From Pedobacter aquatilis (GTDB lineage: Bacteria > Bacteroidota > Bacteroidia > Sphingobacteriales > Sphingobacteriaceae), in contig NZ_JAUFPW010000033.1 of the NCBI RefSeq assembly GCF_030409415.1, positions 62,001-126,000 on the forward strand: a stretch of 64,000 nt of DNA, in the 5' to 3' direction. Position numbers and translations under genes: made by a program. This document shows, in pieces, positions 45,377-53,936 of the stretch. How positions within the stretch are numbered: position 1 is the first letter of the stretch; each line of letters opens with the position of its first letter. A model generated the notes under the pieces. It was not told the DNA's origin. It made no database searches and worked only from the letters and a program-made list of their open reading frames with translations.

Positions 45377-45981
45377 AAGTAGGGACATTAATTTTAGTGG
45401 TGAGTATGGGATTACTAGGCGCTGTTCAGGCACAGTCCGCCAGGGATTTTTTAGATGCAGCTGACTACCGTCACACGATAACGATGAATGGATATAAGCA
45501 AAGCTTTTTTACCCGTTCATCGGGTGTAAAGGTTTTTGTTGACAGGGATAAAACATATTACTGGTATGCTAACAATACCATCAGTTCTACCCAGGGTGGG
45601 TTTGATGGAAAATTGCTTCATGGTCAGTATAATGAGTTTTATGCGGACAAGAATTTGAAGGTGCAGGGTAATTTTGAAAATGGATTAAAAGTGGCCATCT
45701 GGAAAAATTGGTCAGATGGGGGGCTTTTGAAAGAGATTATTGAGTTTAAAAATGGGGTTATGGATGGAAATTTTTTTAGGTATAATTCGCATGGTTTGCT
45801 CGAAGAAGAGGGACGGTATAAGCTGGGTAAGCTGCATGGAAAGGTTAGGCGCTATAGGGGAAAAGATAGTATTGAGGTACTTCTTTTCAAAAGAGGGGAA
45901 TTGCAGCTCAGTCCAGATTCTAATGCCTCGGGAGTGGTTAAACGGTTTTTAAAGAAGATACCTTTTGTCAAAAAGAAATAG
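45373..45981 (+). CDS. Exported MORN-repeat-like protein
   Basis: A 202-residue protein with a signal peptide (LILVVSMGLLGAVQA) and repeats of the type NFENGLKVAIWKNWSDGG and EFKNGVMDGNFFRYNSHG, as in MORN/YwqK-type repeat proteins. It starts 4 bp before the stop of the PilP-like gene, so it is in the same operon. The role is unknown; such proteins often sit beside surface or toxin genes. Confidence 0.7.
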   Translation: MKVGTLILVVSMGLLGAVQAQSARDFLDAADYRHTITMNGYKQSFFTRSSGVKVFVDRDKTYYWYANNTISSTQGGFDGKLLHGQYNEFYADKNLKVQGNFENGLKVAIWKNWSDGGLLKEIIEFKNGVMDGNFFRYNSHGLLEEEGRYKLGKLHGKVRRYRGKDSIEVLLFKRGELQLSPDSNASGVVKRFLKKIPFVKKK

Positions 45982-46056
45982 GTGTAAGTATAATAGGATA
46001 AAGATGCACCAGGCTGCATTCAACCTGGATGACAAAATGTGAATAGGGTTTTATTG

Positions 46057-46230
46057 ATGAGCAATATAGGAATAGGTAAGATGACTCTCCAGGAAAATCG
46101 CGTTTTGTATGATGAAATACGTGCCTACCAAATCAAAGTGGAAAGAGCCAATTAGCCAGAGTATGTTTTTCAGGGAGACTATAAATTAAAAGGATTAAAG
46201 AAATTGCAAAAACTTCATTCGGACAAATAA
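46057..46230 (+). pseudogene. Decayed copy of the array C-terminal module (left)
   Basis: The frame reads NIGIGKMTLQENRVLYDEIRA, then QIKVERAN, a stop (TAG where the family has Trp), PEYVFQGDYKLKGLKK, ending in a stop. This aligns with the shared module GIGT...VNGKIRAHEIKVE..NWPDYVFE of the genes that follow. It is a remnant of an additional copy on the left side of the array. The rest of 45982-46279 is A/T-rich without a gene. Confidence 0.7.
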
Positions 46231-46279
46231 ACTTACTGATCAGAAAAACCGGATATCAAATCTTAAAAAATATCAAAAC

Positions 46280-47032
46280 ATGAAAATTAGCTTTATTTTC
46301 TTTGTAGCGTTTAGCGTATGCTTAAAAGTTCATGCCCAGACCAATACATTCCCATCCAACGGAAATGTTGGGTTAGGTACATTGTACCCAACTACTGGTT
46401 TGCAGCTTGGAGAATTGAATGGCAACATCACATCAAAACAAATTATGATTCCTGGTACTTATAATTTTGAAAAGGTAATGCTCGGGCAAATTGGCAATGG
46501 GAATAGCGCCCTAGAAATGGTTAATCACAATTCAGCCGAAAGTTCTTATGGAGTAAGGATACTGGCTAACATAGATAACGGAGGACCAGGTCTGCAGCTG
46601 CAGTACGCCCAACCTAAATCAAACTATTCAGAACTTGAGTATCAAACCGGGTTGATGCTGAGTGTCTCAGGCAATATTGGTATTGGTACTGTTTCGCCAA
46701 ATGAAAAACTTTCCGTTAATGGCAAAATACGCGCCCAGGAAGTGAAGGTCGAAACAGCCAACTGGCCAGATTATGTTTTTGAGCAGAATTATAAACTAGA
46801 CGAGCTGAGTGTATTAGAAAATTTTATAAAAAGACATAAACACTTGCCGGAAATGCCGGATGCCAAAACACTTGAGCAGGATGGATTGATGCTCGGTGAT
46901 ATGGTGAAACTTCAGCAAAAGAAAATAGAGGAATTGACGCTACACCTTATTGATAAGGATAAAATCATTCGTGACCTTTTGCAAAGAATGGAAAAAGTCG
47001 AAAATCAATTGACCACTAAATCAAAATATTAA
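46280..47032 (+). CDS. Array gene 1, secreted protein with shared C-terminal module
   Basis: A 250-residue exported protein with signal peptide (ISFIFFVAFSVCLKVHAQ). The variable region of about 125 residues starts with TNTFPSNGNVGLGTL, then the shared module (GIGTVSPNEKLSVNGKIRAQ) runs to the end with the KKIEELTLHLI coil. This resembles phage tail-fibre-like Bacteroidota surface proteins, where the C-terminal region is often a trimeric coiled attachment or export part. A structural or adhesive role is likely; exact function is unknown. The next gene starts 1 bp after its stop. Confidence 0.75.
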   Translation: MKISFIFFVAFSVCLKVHAQTNTFPSNGNVGLGTLYPTTGLQLGELNGNITSKQIMIPGTYNFEKVMLGQIGNGNSALEMVNHNSAESSYGVRILANIDNGGPGLQLQYAQPKSNYSELEYQTGLMLSVSGNIGIGTVSPNEKLSVNGKIRAQEVKVETANWPDYVFEQNYKLDELSVLENFIKRHKHLPEMPDAKTLEQDGLMLGDMVKLQQKKIEELTLHLIDKDKIIRDLLQRMEKVENQLTTKSKY

Positions 47033-47033
47033 G

Positions 47034-47744
47034 ATGAGCACATCGAGGAACTTATTTGTCATCGCTTTGATATTTCTGAACACTAGCCTTAATGCCCAGA
47101 CCAATACCTTCCCTGCGACAGGGAATTACGCAGGATTGGGAACCCTGTCTCCATTAAGCTGGTTTTCCGATAAGGTATTCCAAATTGAAGGTACCAGGCC
47201 TACGCTCCGGCTAGCCCCGTCGGCAGATGGGGATTTAGGAACCATACTGCTAAAAGGGAAATTCAGCGATGGTGATCCACGCTCCGCTGATGAATTTCAC
47301 CTGAACTACAAGAGTGAGGCGGCAAACCCTTATGTAGAATTTGGTGGATACAAAAATGGGGCTAAAACAATTTTAAAGATCATGGGGACAGGTCTGGTTG
47401 GCATCGGAACGGATACGCCCTCTGAAAGATTATCGGTAAATGGCAAAATCCGTGCGCATGAAATTAAAGTTGAAACCGCAAACTGGCCGGATTATGTGTT
47501 CGAAGCAACCTACAAAATACCATCTCTATCCGAAATCGAGCGATTCATAAAAACTCACAAACGGCTACCAGAATCGCCATCTGCGGAAGAACTCGAAGTT
47601 AATGGTATTGCCGTGGGTGATATGCTCAAATTGCAGCAAAAAAAGATTGAAGAACTTACCCTGCATTTGATTGAGAAAGAAAAAGCGATGACTTCACTGG
47701 AGAAGCGAATCGTTGAAATTGAACAAAAACTAAAATCTAATTAA
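47034..47744 (+). CDS. Array gene 2, secreted protein with shared C-terminal module
   Basis: A 236-residue exported protein (signal FVIALIFLNTSLNAQ). Its central region has LAPSADGDLGTILLKGKFSD and is unrelated in sequence to gene 1; the module GIGTDTPSERLSVNGKIRAH to KKIEELTLHLIE is nearly the same as in its neighbours. It follows gene 1 after 1 bp and is followed by gene 3 after 9 bp, so they share one transcript. Confidence 0.75.
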   Translation: MSTSRNLFVIALIFLNTSLNAQTNTFPATGNYAGLGTLSPLSWFSDKVFQIEGTRPTLRLAPSADGDLGTILLKGKFSDGDPRSADEFHLNYKSEAANPYVEFGGYKNGAKTILKIMGTGLVGIGTDTPSERLSVNGKIRAHEIKVETANWPDYVFEATYKIPSLSEIERFIKTHKRLPESPSAEELEVNGIAVGDMLKLQQKKIEELTLHLIEKEKAMTSLEKRIVEIEQKLKSN

Positions 47745-47753
47745 TGCCCTTAT

Positions 47754-48608
47754 ATGAAAAAATTGATATTCACGATTGTCTTTGCCCTCCCTTTGATTTT
47801 GCAAGCACAAACCAATAATTTTCCTACATCTGGAAATGCTACAATCTATGATTATTCACCTTCACTATTTTTGCAAAGAAATACAAATGCTGGGGGTTTC
47901 ACTCAGGGAATACAAACAAAATTGGTAGATGGTACAAATAACTGGTTTTTCGGGAATTTGAACACAAGTAATTTTTTGATTAGTAAAGGTAATCATGAAC
48001 ATGCATTTTTCTCAGTTTCATCAAATGGTAATATTGGGATCGGAACAGTCGATCCTGATAATGTTCAAAGCTGGCAGAAAGTTTTAGATGTTTATGGCAA
48101 TGTCAATTCTAAATTTCTGGTGCGGTCGAGTTCTGTCAAAACTGGTGTCTTCTCGCATGAGACATGGGGCTCTACCACCATCGGGAGAATAGGAACAGAG
48201 AGCAATCATGATTTGGGGCTCATGGTGGGGTACGGGAACATTGTGATGCAGCTGAAAACCAATGGTAATGTTGGTATAGGTACTGATACCCCCAGAGAAA
48301 AGTTATCCGTAAATGGCAAAATCCGGGCACATGAAATTAAAGTTGAGATGGCCAACTGGCCGGATTATGTTTTCGAGGAGGATTATGAAAATCAATCATT
48401 GGAAGGATTGGAAGGTCTCATTAAAACCAACAAGCATTTGCCTGATGTGCCATCGGCGAAAGATGCACAATCTAATGGGGTGGATTTAGGAGAATTGAAT
48501 AAGTTATTGCTGAAAAAAATTGAGGAGCTGACGCTGCATATCATTGAAATCAATAAGGAACTCAAGGTTCAGAAGCTTGAATTAAATCAGCTTAAAAATC
48601 GAAATTAA
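47754..48608 (+). CDS. Array gene 3, secreted protein with shared C-terminal module
   Basis: A 284-residue exported protein (signal FTIVFALPLILQAQ). The variable part is longer (about 165 residues) and contains a second GIGT-type segment (NIGIGTVDPDNVQSWQKVLD), as if a module start was duplicated within it. It ends with the shared module (GIGTDTPREKLSVNGKIRAH, KKIEELTLHII). The product is likely a surface or fibre subunit. Confidence 0.75.
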   Translation: MKKLIFTIVFALPLILQAQTNNFPTSGNATIYDYSPSLFLQRNTNAGGFTQGIQTKLVDGTNNWFFGNLNTSNFLISKGNHEHAFFSVSSNGNIGIGTVDPDNVQSWQKVLDVYGNVNSKFLVRSSSVKTGVFSHETWGSTTIGRIGTESNHDLGLMVGYGNIVMQLKTNGNVGIGTDTPREKLSVNGKIRAHEIKVEMANWPDYVFEEDYENQSLEGLEGLIKTNKHLPDVPSAKDAQSNGVDLGELNKLLLKKIEELTLHIIEINKELKVQKLELNQLKNRN

Positions 48609-48619
48609 AACTTTATATT

Positions 48620-49273
48620 ATGTTAGAGAAATTAATACAGGTTATATTGCTGATGCTCATCAGCTCGGTTTGTTGCATGGCCCAAAGCAACCATTTTACT
48701 TCAGGTGTAACGATCGACCATGGCACCAATCTCAGTATGAAGGCGCCAGTCTGGGCGCCCTCTGATCCCGGGGATATTGTTTTCAGTAAGGCAGATGGTT
48801 CAGAAATTGCCCGGATTTATTCGTTCAATAACTCTTCGTCTAATCAAAATTCGATTTATTTCGCAACCGGTATAGGAATTGAGACCAGACTACTCATCGC
48901 GGACAATGGTAATATTGGAATTGGAACTAGCAGTCCTTCTGAGAAATTATCGGTCAACGGGACCATCAGATCAAAAGAAGTCAAGGTTACCATGCAGGAT
49001 TGGCCAGACTATGTTTTTAAGGATGATTATGCACTGTGGACGCTGGAGAAAACAGCGAAATACATTAAAACACATCAGCACCTCCCTGATTTGCCTTCAG
49101 CAAAAGAGATAGAAAATGACGGACTCAAACTTGGAGAAATGAATAAACTTCTGACGAAAAAGATTGAAGAATTGACTCTACATATCATCAATCAGCAGAA
49201 GTTAATCAATGCGCAGGATAAAAGATTATCAGGGTTGGAAAAGCACTTGAAGAATAGCTTTAAGAAATACTAA
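48620..49273 (+). CDS. Array gene 4, secreted protein with shared C-terminal module
   Basis: A 217-residue exported protein, the shortest of the array (signal VILLMLISSVCCMAQ). The variable region is only about 85 residues (ITHGTNLS-type start, DPGDIVFSKADGSEIARIY). The module differs more from the others (VNGTIRSKEVKVTMQDWPDY), so it is the most divergent intact copy. It starts 11 bp after gene 3. Confidence 0.75.
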   Translation: MLEKLIQVILLMLISSVCCMAQSNHFTSGVTIDHGTNLSMKAPVWAPSDPGDIVFSKADGSEIARIYSFNNSSSNQNSIYFATGIGIETRLLIADNGNIGIGTSSPSEKLSVNGTIRSKEVKVTMQDWPDYVFKDDYALWTLEKTAKYIKTHQHLPDLPSAKEIENDGLKLGEMNKLLTKKIEELTLHIINQQKLINAQDKRLSGLEKHLKNSFKKY

Positions 49274-49441
49274 TTCAATATAGTTCAAAATCAGAAAATG
49301 ATGAAAATTATTTATTCTTTTTTATGAATTCAGTAGCCTATTCGCGCAGGATCCGAACATAATTGTTGTTTTAGCAGTACCATCTCATGGTAAGCGAGGT
49401 AGGCCAAATTAGTACTTAAAATAACCATATCCTCTGAGTGC

Positions 49442-49516
49442 TTAGAGAAAATGAATAAGCTGCCTCTGAAAAAAATTAAAGAGTTAAATCTCTATATTAT
49501 TGAACAAAATAATTAG
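49442..49516 (+). pseudogene. Decayed copy of the array C-terminal module (right)
   Basis: Within the 271-bp gap between array genes 4 and 5 the frame reads LEKMNKLPLKKIKELNLYII, matching LGEMNKLLLKKIEELTLHII, then a stop at 49514-49516. Only the last part of the module is left; the preceding bases (49274-49441) have no recognisable coding sequence. Confidence 0.65.
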
Positions 49517-49544
49517 ATTTTAAACCTTACAAAAAAGTTAAAAT

Positions 49545-50537
49545 ATGAAAAATAATTGTTTCTTGGCAGCTTTGCTCTTTTTAGGATTCAACGGAGGTGC
49601 GCAAAATACATTTCCAGCGAATGGCTATGTTGGAATAGGTATTACCAGTCCGAATGCATCACTTCATTTGGTTGAGCCTTTGGGTGGATTTGTAGATGGC
49701 GTAATTGCACCATCAAAGTCTATACTGAAATTTTCAAGAGCAGGAACATTCAATCAATCCTATGTCGAATCTGCCGAGTTTAGAATAGGGCACGGTGGTC
49801 CATCGGTTTGGGGAAGTCGCCTTGACCTTTATATCAATGGGCCATCAAACGATACTGCCATCCCAGATATGCAAGTCATGAGCTGGCTTTACAATGGAAA
49901 CGTAGGTATCGGAAAACTTTATCCGGAAGCAAAGTTAGATATAAACGGTAGCACAATTATTACCGCAACGTCCTATGATGGAGCATCAGCACCAACAAAT
50001 ATTTCATCCATAAATGCTTTAAGAATAAATGGTACCATTCCATCATCTAGTCACAATGGAATTACCTATCAAAGTGAGGGAGGCGGTGGGGCGGCGATAG
50101 GTTTCTTCCGTGGAGGTGGTTATGATACCGGAATTGATTTTTATACAAACGATGTGGCCTATGCCCCTGGAAACATCCTAACTCGAATGCGAATCTCAGC
50201 TTCTGGAAACGTTGGAATCGGTACAGTAACTCCATCGGAAAGACTTTCTGTAAATGGTAAAATACGGGCACATGAAATCAAGGTGGAGGCATCGAATTGG
50301 CCGGATTATGTTTTCGAGCGGGGATACAAAATAGCTTCTCTGGCTGAAACGGAAAGTTTCATTAAAGCGAATAAACACCTTCCTGAAATGCCTTCAGCCA
50401 GCGAGGTTGAATTAAATGGTTTAGAATTGGGAGAAATGAATAAACTGCTTTTAAAGAAAATTGAGGAATTAACCCTGCACCTGATTGAGCAGGGCAAAGA
50501 AATTATGGCTTTAAAGGATAAGGTATCCAAAAGATAA
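49545..50537 (+). CDS. Array gene 5, secreted protein with shared C-terminal module
   Basis: A 330-residue exported protein, the longest of the array (signal CFLAALLFLGFNGGAQ). Its variable part has three segments beginning GIGI, GIGK and GIGT, which look like repeats of a beta-type unit (NVGIGKLYPEAKLDINGSTI), followed by the standard module (VNGKIRAHEIKVEASNWPDY). It begins 271 bp after gene 4, in front of the GspK-like gene at 50544 (6-bp gap). Confidence 0.75.
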   Translation: MKNNCFLAALLFLGFNGGAQNTFPANGYVGIGITSPNASLHLVEPLGGFVDGVIAPSKSILKFSRAGTFNQSYVESAEFRIGHGGPSVWGSRLDLYINGPSNDTAIPDMQVMSWLYNGNVGIGKLYPEAKLDINGSTIITATSYDGASAPTNISSINALRINGTIPSSSHNGITYQSEGGGGAAIGFFRGGGYDTGIDFYTNDVAYAPGNILTRMRISASGNVGIGTVTPSERLSVNGKIRAHEIKVEASNWPDYVFERGYKIASLAETESFIKANKHLPEMPSASEVELNGLELGEMNKLLLKKIEELTLHLIEQGKEIMALKDKVSKR

Positions 50538-50543
50538 TTGTAG

Positions 50544-51776
50544 ATGATAAAGGCTGGCGCTTTATATTTTTCCATTGTGATAAGTTTTATGATTGCTGTT
50601 ATTTCAGCATCTGTTATCATGCTTGCCGTTCATTACCGTAGCAGCTACCTTAAGTCCATCCGTTATAACCGCCTGTTGGTAAATTTGGAATCGGCCAGGA
50701 TGATGGTCTTGGCCGATGAAAAACTGGAAGGCCTAAAAGCCTTCGATTTATTTGGAGAAGGTTCGGATAGCGTGGCCGTTTCAAAAAGGAACTGGGGGAT
50801 ATATAAAGTGGCCTGGGCTAAGAGTTTTATATTATCAGACACGCTATCGGATGCTTTTTTGATAGGGAAGGCAGATACCTTAGACCGTGTTTCGCTATAC
50901 CTGAGTGATGAGGACCGGCCATTGTCTGTTAGCGAGGGCACCCGCATCAGGGGTAATGCTTTGCTGCCAAAATCGGGGATAAAATCCAGCTATGTTGATG
51001 GCAAGCCTTATACGGGTGATAAGCTGGTCTATGGCATAATTGGCGAAAGCCAGCGGACTTTGCCTGAGCTGGATGGTGATCTCATCAAAGGCTTGTCTCA
51101 TTATCTGGATGAAAGCTTAGAAGAGTTAAGATGGTTTAAAGGGCAGGCACTTACGGTATCCTTTATGCAGCCTGTAGCTGTTTTACGGCTGAAACCCAAC
51201 ACAAGGCTAAGCGGAACAGTTTCTGGTAATGTGATACTGCGTTCTGATACCTCAGTGGTCATAACTGCGGATGCAAAGCTGGATGGCATTCAGGTCTATG
51301 CGCCTTATATCCGGGTTGAAGATAATTTTAAAGGCAATTGCCAGCTTTTCGCCAGGGATTCTATATCCGTCGGGCAGGGTGTAAGTTTTGATTATCCCTC
51401 TTGTCTGGGCTTGATTCGCACCACACTGTCAGGCGATTCGCCGGAAATCAAAGCCGGGGATAACCTGCGGTTTTCCGGGCTTATGTTTAGTTATGAGTCC
51501 AAACGTTCGCCTTTTCAAACCCGCATTGGATTTGGGAAGCATACCCGGATCAGCGGAGAGGTATACGCAGCAGGCGTAGTTAAATTCGAAAAAGGAATGA
51601 TATTAAAGGGCAAGGTTTCCTGCAATCGCTTTCATATGCAGACCCCGCAGACTTTATATGAGAATGTGCTTGTTGATGTGCAGCTAAACAGGCAGGCCAG
51701 AAGTAAGTATTACTTAAGTACAGGATTAATAAAGGCACTAAAGGGTGAAAGTAAAGTAATGAAATGGCTGGATTAA
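50544..51776 (+). CDS. Hypothetical membrane-anchored beta-rich protein of the pilus-like operon
   Basis: A 410-residue protein with an N-terminal membrane helix (FSIVISFMIAVISASVIMLAV), a middle part, and a C-terminal region with regular short strands (RLSGTVSGNVILRSDTSVVI, ISVGQGVSFDYPS) resembling a bactofilin-like beta-helix. Its place in front of the pseudopilin-like genes is where a minor pilin or GspK-type protein would be, but no pilin cleavage motif is visible. It overlaps the next gene by 13 bp. Confidence 0.6.
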   Translation: MIKAGALYFSIVISFMIAVISASVIMLAVHYRSSYLKSIRYNRLLVNLESARMMVLADEKLEGLKAFDLFGEGSDSVAVSKRNWGIYKVAWAKSFILSDTLSDAFLIGKADTLDRVSLYLSDEDRPLSVSEGTRIRGNALLPKSGIKSSYVDGKPYTGDKLVYGIIGESQRTLPELDGDLIKGLSHYLDESLEELRWFKGQALTVSFMQPVAVLRLKPNTRLSGTVSGNVILRSDTSVVITADAKLDGIQVYAPYIRVEDNFKGNCQLFARDSISVGQGVSFDYPSCLGLIRTTLSGDSPEIKAGDNLRFSGLMFSYESKRSPFQTRIGFGKHTRISGEVYAAGVVKFEKGMILKGKVSCNRFHMQTPQTLYENVLVDVQLNRQARSKYYLSTGLIKALKGESKVMKWLD

Positions 51777-52120
51777 AAAACAAAAAACTGGAGGGTTCAA
51801 CCTTGATAGAAGTGTTGGTTGCCATGGTGATAATTATGGTGATATGCTCCATTGCCATGGTCGTTTTCAATAATGTGCTTTCCGGGGGGGTATCATTTAA
51901 AAAGGTCACGGCCCAGAACCAGATAAATGTTTGGATGAAAAGCATTGAAGATTCTGGTGAATTCGAAGAAGAAACGGTTTGGCTGGATAGCGTAGAGTAC
52001 CGGATGAGCATCAAGCCATCAGACTTCCCACTTATCAATGTGCTGGAAATTAAAGCCTATCAGCGAGGCAAGCCAATTGCTGCGTTAAAAAAATATGTTC
52101 AATTAAAGACTGAAAATTGA
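51764..52120 (+). CDS. Pseudopilin-like protein (GspI/H type)
   Basis: A 118-residue protein with a prepilin-type start: LEGSTLIEVLVAMVIIMVIC, where Gly is at -1, Ser at +1 and Glu at +5, followed by one hydrophobic helix. This is the classic type IV pilin / type II secretion signature. The rest is a short polar domain. It overlaps its neighbours on both sides, in one operon with the GspJ-like and GspF-like genes. A prepilin peptidase gene is not in the window. Confidence 0.7.
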   Translation: MAGLKNKKLEGSTLIEVLVAMVIIMVICSIAMVVFNNVLSGGVSFKKVTAQNQINVWMKSIEDSGEFEEETVWLDSVEYRMSIKPSDFPLINVLEIKAYQRGKPIAALKKYVQLKTEN

Positions 52121-52587
52121 AAAAAATACAAGCCTATACGCTCATGGAAGTAACCATAGCGATGCTGCTTTCAGCAGTTACAATTTCAATCTGCTATATG
52201 GCATATGGGCTAATCAGCCAGTATTACCAGCGCTATCAGCTGAAGAATGAGCGCTCGGATGCGGTGATTGGCTTGCGGCATGTTTTGGAGCGTGATTTTA
52301 ACAACAGCCGGTATATACTAAAAAGCGGTTCGGGCATTGAGCTCGAACAGGATAGTAACCATATTGTTTATCATTTTAACGAAAAGCTCGTGCTGCGGGA
52401 ATTAACGGGGGTTCATACAGACACTTTCAAACTGGATTATGCGCCGGTGCGCAGCTATTTTGAGGGTAGGGAAGTGTTGGAAAGGGATACTATTGACCGG
52501 CTGGAAATCGATCTGCTACTTGGGGGTAAGGATGTTGCCAGGCTCAGGATTGATAAACGCTACAGCGCTGAGGATTTATTTAACTAA
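52117..52587 (+). CDS. Pseudopilin-like protein (GspJ type)
   Basis: A 156-residue protein starting at TTG 52117, overlapping the previous stop (TTGA). AYTLMEVTIAMLLSAV carries the pilin pattern (Ala at -1, Glu at +5); the first residue at the cleavage site is Ala rather than the usual Gly. RSDAVIGLRHVLERDFNNSR and the size fit GspJ-type minor pseudopilins. The GspF-like gene starts 1 bp after its stop. Confidence 0.65.
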   Translation: MKKIQAYTLMEVTIAMLLSAVTISICYMAYGLISQYYQRYQLKNERSDAVIGLRHVLERDFNNSRYILKSGSGIELEQDSNHIVYHFNEKLVLRELTGVHTDTFKLDYAPVRSYFEGREVLERDTIDRLEIDLLLGGKDVARLRIDKRYSAEDLFN

Positions 52588-52588
52588 G

Positions 52589-53728
52589 ATGGCAGGTGTA
52601 GATATTTCCGGATTCAAGCCGGTTCGAAAAGATAAGCCTTTAAATTCCACTACTGGATTAATTGGACTGCTTGGTAAAGATATTTCTTTTGGTAACGGGC
52701 AGTTGCCGGATAAAAAAAAGGAAGCCTTCTACAATGAACTCGGAACGCTTATCCGTTCTGGAATCGATATTAAAACTTCGCTCGAACTATCCTCAACCTC
52801 TTTGATAAGTGAAAAGGATATCATGCTCTTTTCCGCGATACAAAAGGAGGTCATTGCTGGTAAATCCCTTTCGCAGGCACTGGAAAATCATGAGAAATTC
52901 AGTAGTTATGAATTTCACAGCATACGCATTGGGGAGGAAACGGGTAAACTGGGAGAAGTGCTTGGGGAACTTGCGAAATACTATAAGAGTAAAATAAGCC
53001 AGAAGCGCAAAATTATCGGCGCGATAACTTATCCGCTTCTGGTGCTAAGCACTTCACTGGGCGCTATATTTTTTATGATAAAATTTGTGGTGCCCATGTT
53101 TGCAGATGTTTTCCAGCGTTTTGGTGGTAAGCTGCCCTACATCACTGCTTTGATTGTCAGCTTTTCAGACTGGCTCGACAGGTACATATATTTGCTGCTG
53201 GCAATGTTATTGGCGGTAATTGTATTTTATTTCGCCTCAGAAAAGCAAGTCTGGTTTAAAAAATATTCGGCTTTGGTATTGCTCAGAATTCCGTTGGTTG
53301 GCGATTTAGTGAAAAAGGTCTACCTGGCACGCTTTGCCAATACCATGCGGCTTTTGACGGGTACCAATACGCCATTGCTTCAGGCGCTGGGTATGGTAAG
53401 GCAAATGATTAGCTTCTATCCAATTGTTGAATCTTTAAAGCTGGCTGAACAGCAGATTTTGATGGGTAACAGTTTGTCTGAAGCATTAAGCAAGGATGAT
53501 TTCTATCCGGCTAAATTTATCCAGATGATAAAGATTGCTGAAGAAGTGAACCGCCTTGAATATTTCTTTGAGCAATTGTCCACTCAATACACTGAAGAGG
53601 TTGAATACAAAACCAACGCGATTAGCGGGCTTATGGAACCCTTGATTATCATTTTTTTAGGGCTCGCAGTTGGGGTAATACTGATTGCCATGTACCTGCC
53701 TATGTTCCAGATGAGTAATACCATCTAG
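52589..53728 (+). CDS. GspF/PilC-like inner-membrane platform protein
   Basis: A 379-residue protein with two T2SSF domains: the first (FYNELGTLIRSGIDIKTSLE; GEETGKLGEVLGELAKYY), the second (FANTMRLLTGTNTPLLQALG; IAEEVNRLEYFFEQLSTQY), and three membrane helices. It is the inner-membrane assembly platform of type IV pilus or type II secretion machines. The frame can be extended upstream to 52439, but ATG 52589 is preferred. The ATPase (GspE) and secretin (GspD) are not in the window, so they must be supplied from elsewhere, or the system is incomplete. Confidence 0.85.
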   Translation: MAGVDISGFKPVRKDKPLNSTTGLIGLLGKDISFGNGQLPDKKKEAFYNELGTLIRSGIDIKTSLELSSTSLISEKDIMLFSAIQKEVIAGKSLSQALENHEKFSSYEFHSIRIGEETGKLGEVLGELAKYYKSKISQKRKIIGAITYPLLVLSTSLGAIFFMIKFVVPMFADVFQRFGGKLPYITALIVSFSDWLDRYIYLLLAMLLAVIVFYFASEKQVWFKKYSALVLLRIPLVGDLVKKVYLARFANTMRLLTGTNTPLLQALGMVRQMISFYPIVESLKLAEQQILMGNSLSEALSKDDFYPAKFIQMIKIAEEVNRLEYFFEQLSTQYTEEVEYKTNAISGLMEPLIIIFLGLAVGVILIAMYLPMFQMSNTI

Positions 53729-53799
53729 CCAATTCTGAAAATCTGTACCTCTATGTGAATGCCTGAATTGTGCACATTTTTGATGTGTTTGAATATTTT

Positions 53800-53861
53800 C
53801 GTCATGCGAAAACGATCGTTTGTCAAGCGAAAATGATAGGTCGTCAAAAAGATTTTTTCCT
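53800..53861 (+). promoter_or_regulatory. Tandem LytTR-type repeats, second module
   Basis: Three units start exactly 21 bp apart: CGTCATGCGAAAACGATCG (53800), TGTCAAGCGAAAATGATAG (53821) and CGTCAAAAAGATTTTTTCC (53842). It resembles the module at 42599 in unit length, number and sequence (CrTCAwGC..AAA..GATCGTT). It lies 76-137 bp upstream of the first Rhs start, the expected distance for an activator site. Confidence 0.75.
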
Positions 53862-53936
53862 AGTAAATACAAATCATAATTTAATCTTGGAAGTGCTTTA
53901 TAAAGATTTCCAATATGTTAAATACTAACCAGATTT

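Larger units (their letters stand above)
46280..50537 (+). repeat. Tandem array of five genes sharing a C-terminal module
   Basis: Five consecutive genes (46280, 47034, 47754, 48620, 49545) and two decayed copies share about 120 C-terminal residues: GIGT..P.E.LSVNGKIRA..(I/V)KVE...WPDYVF, then a variable helix, K.LP..PSA.E...NG...G, and KKIEELTLH(L/I)I. N-terminal parts differ in length and sequence. Each has its own signal peptide. The array is located inside the secretion-type operon. Confidence 0.9.
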
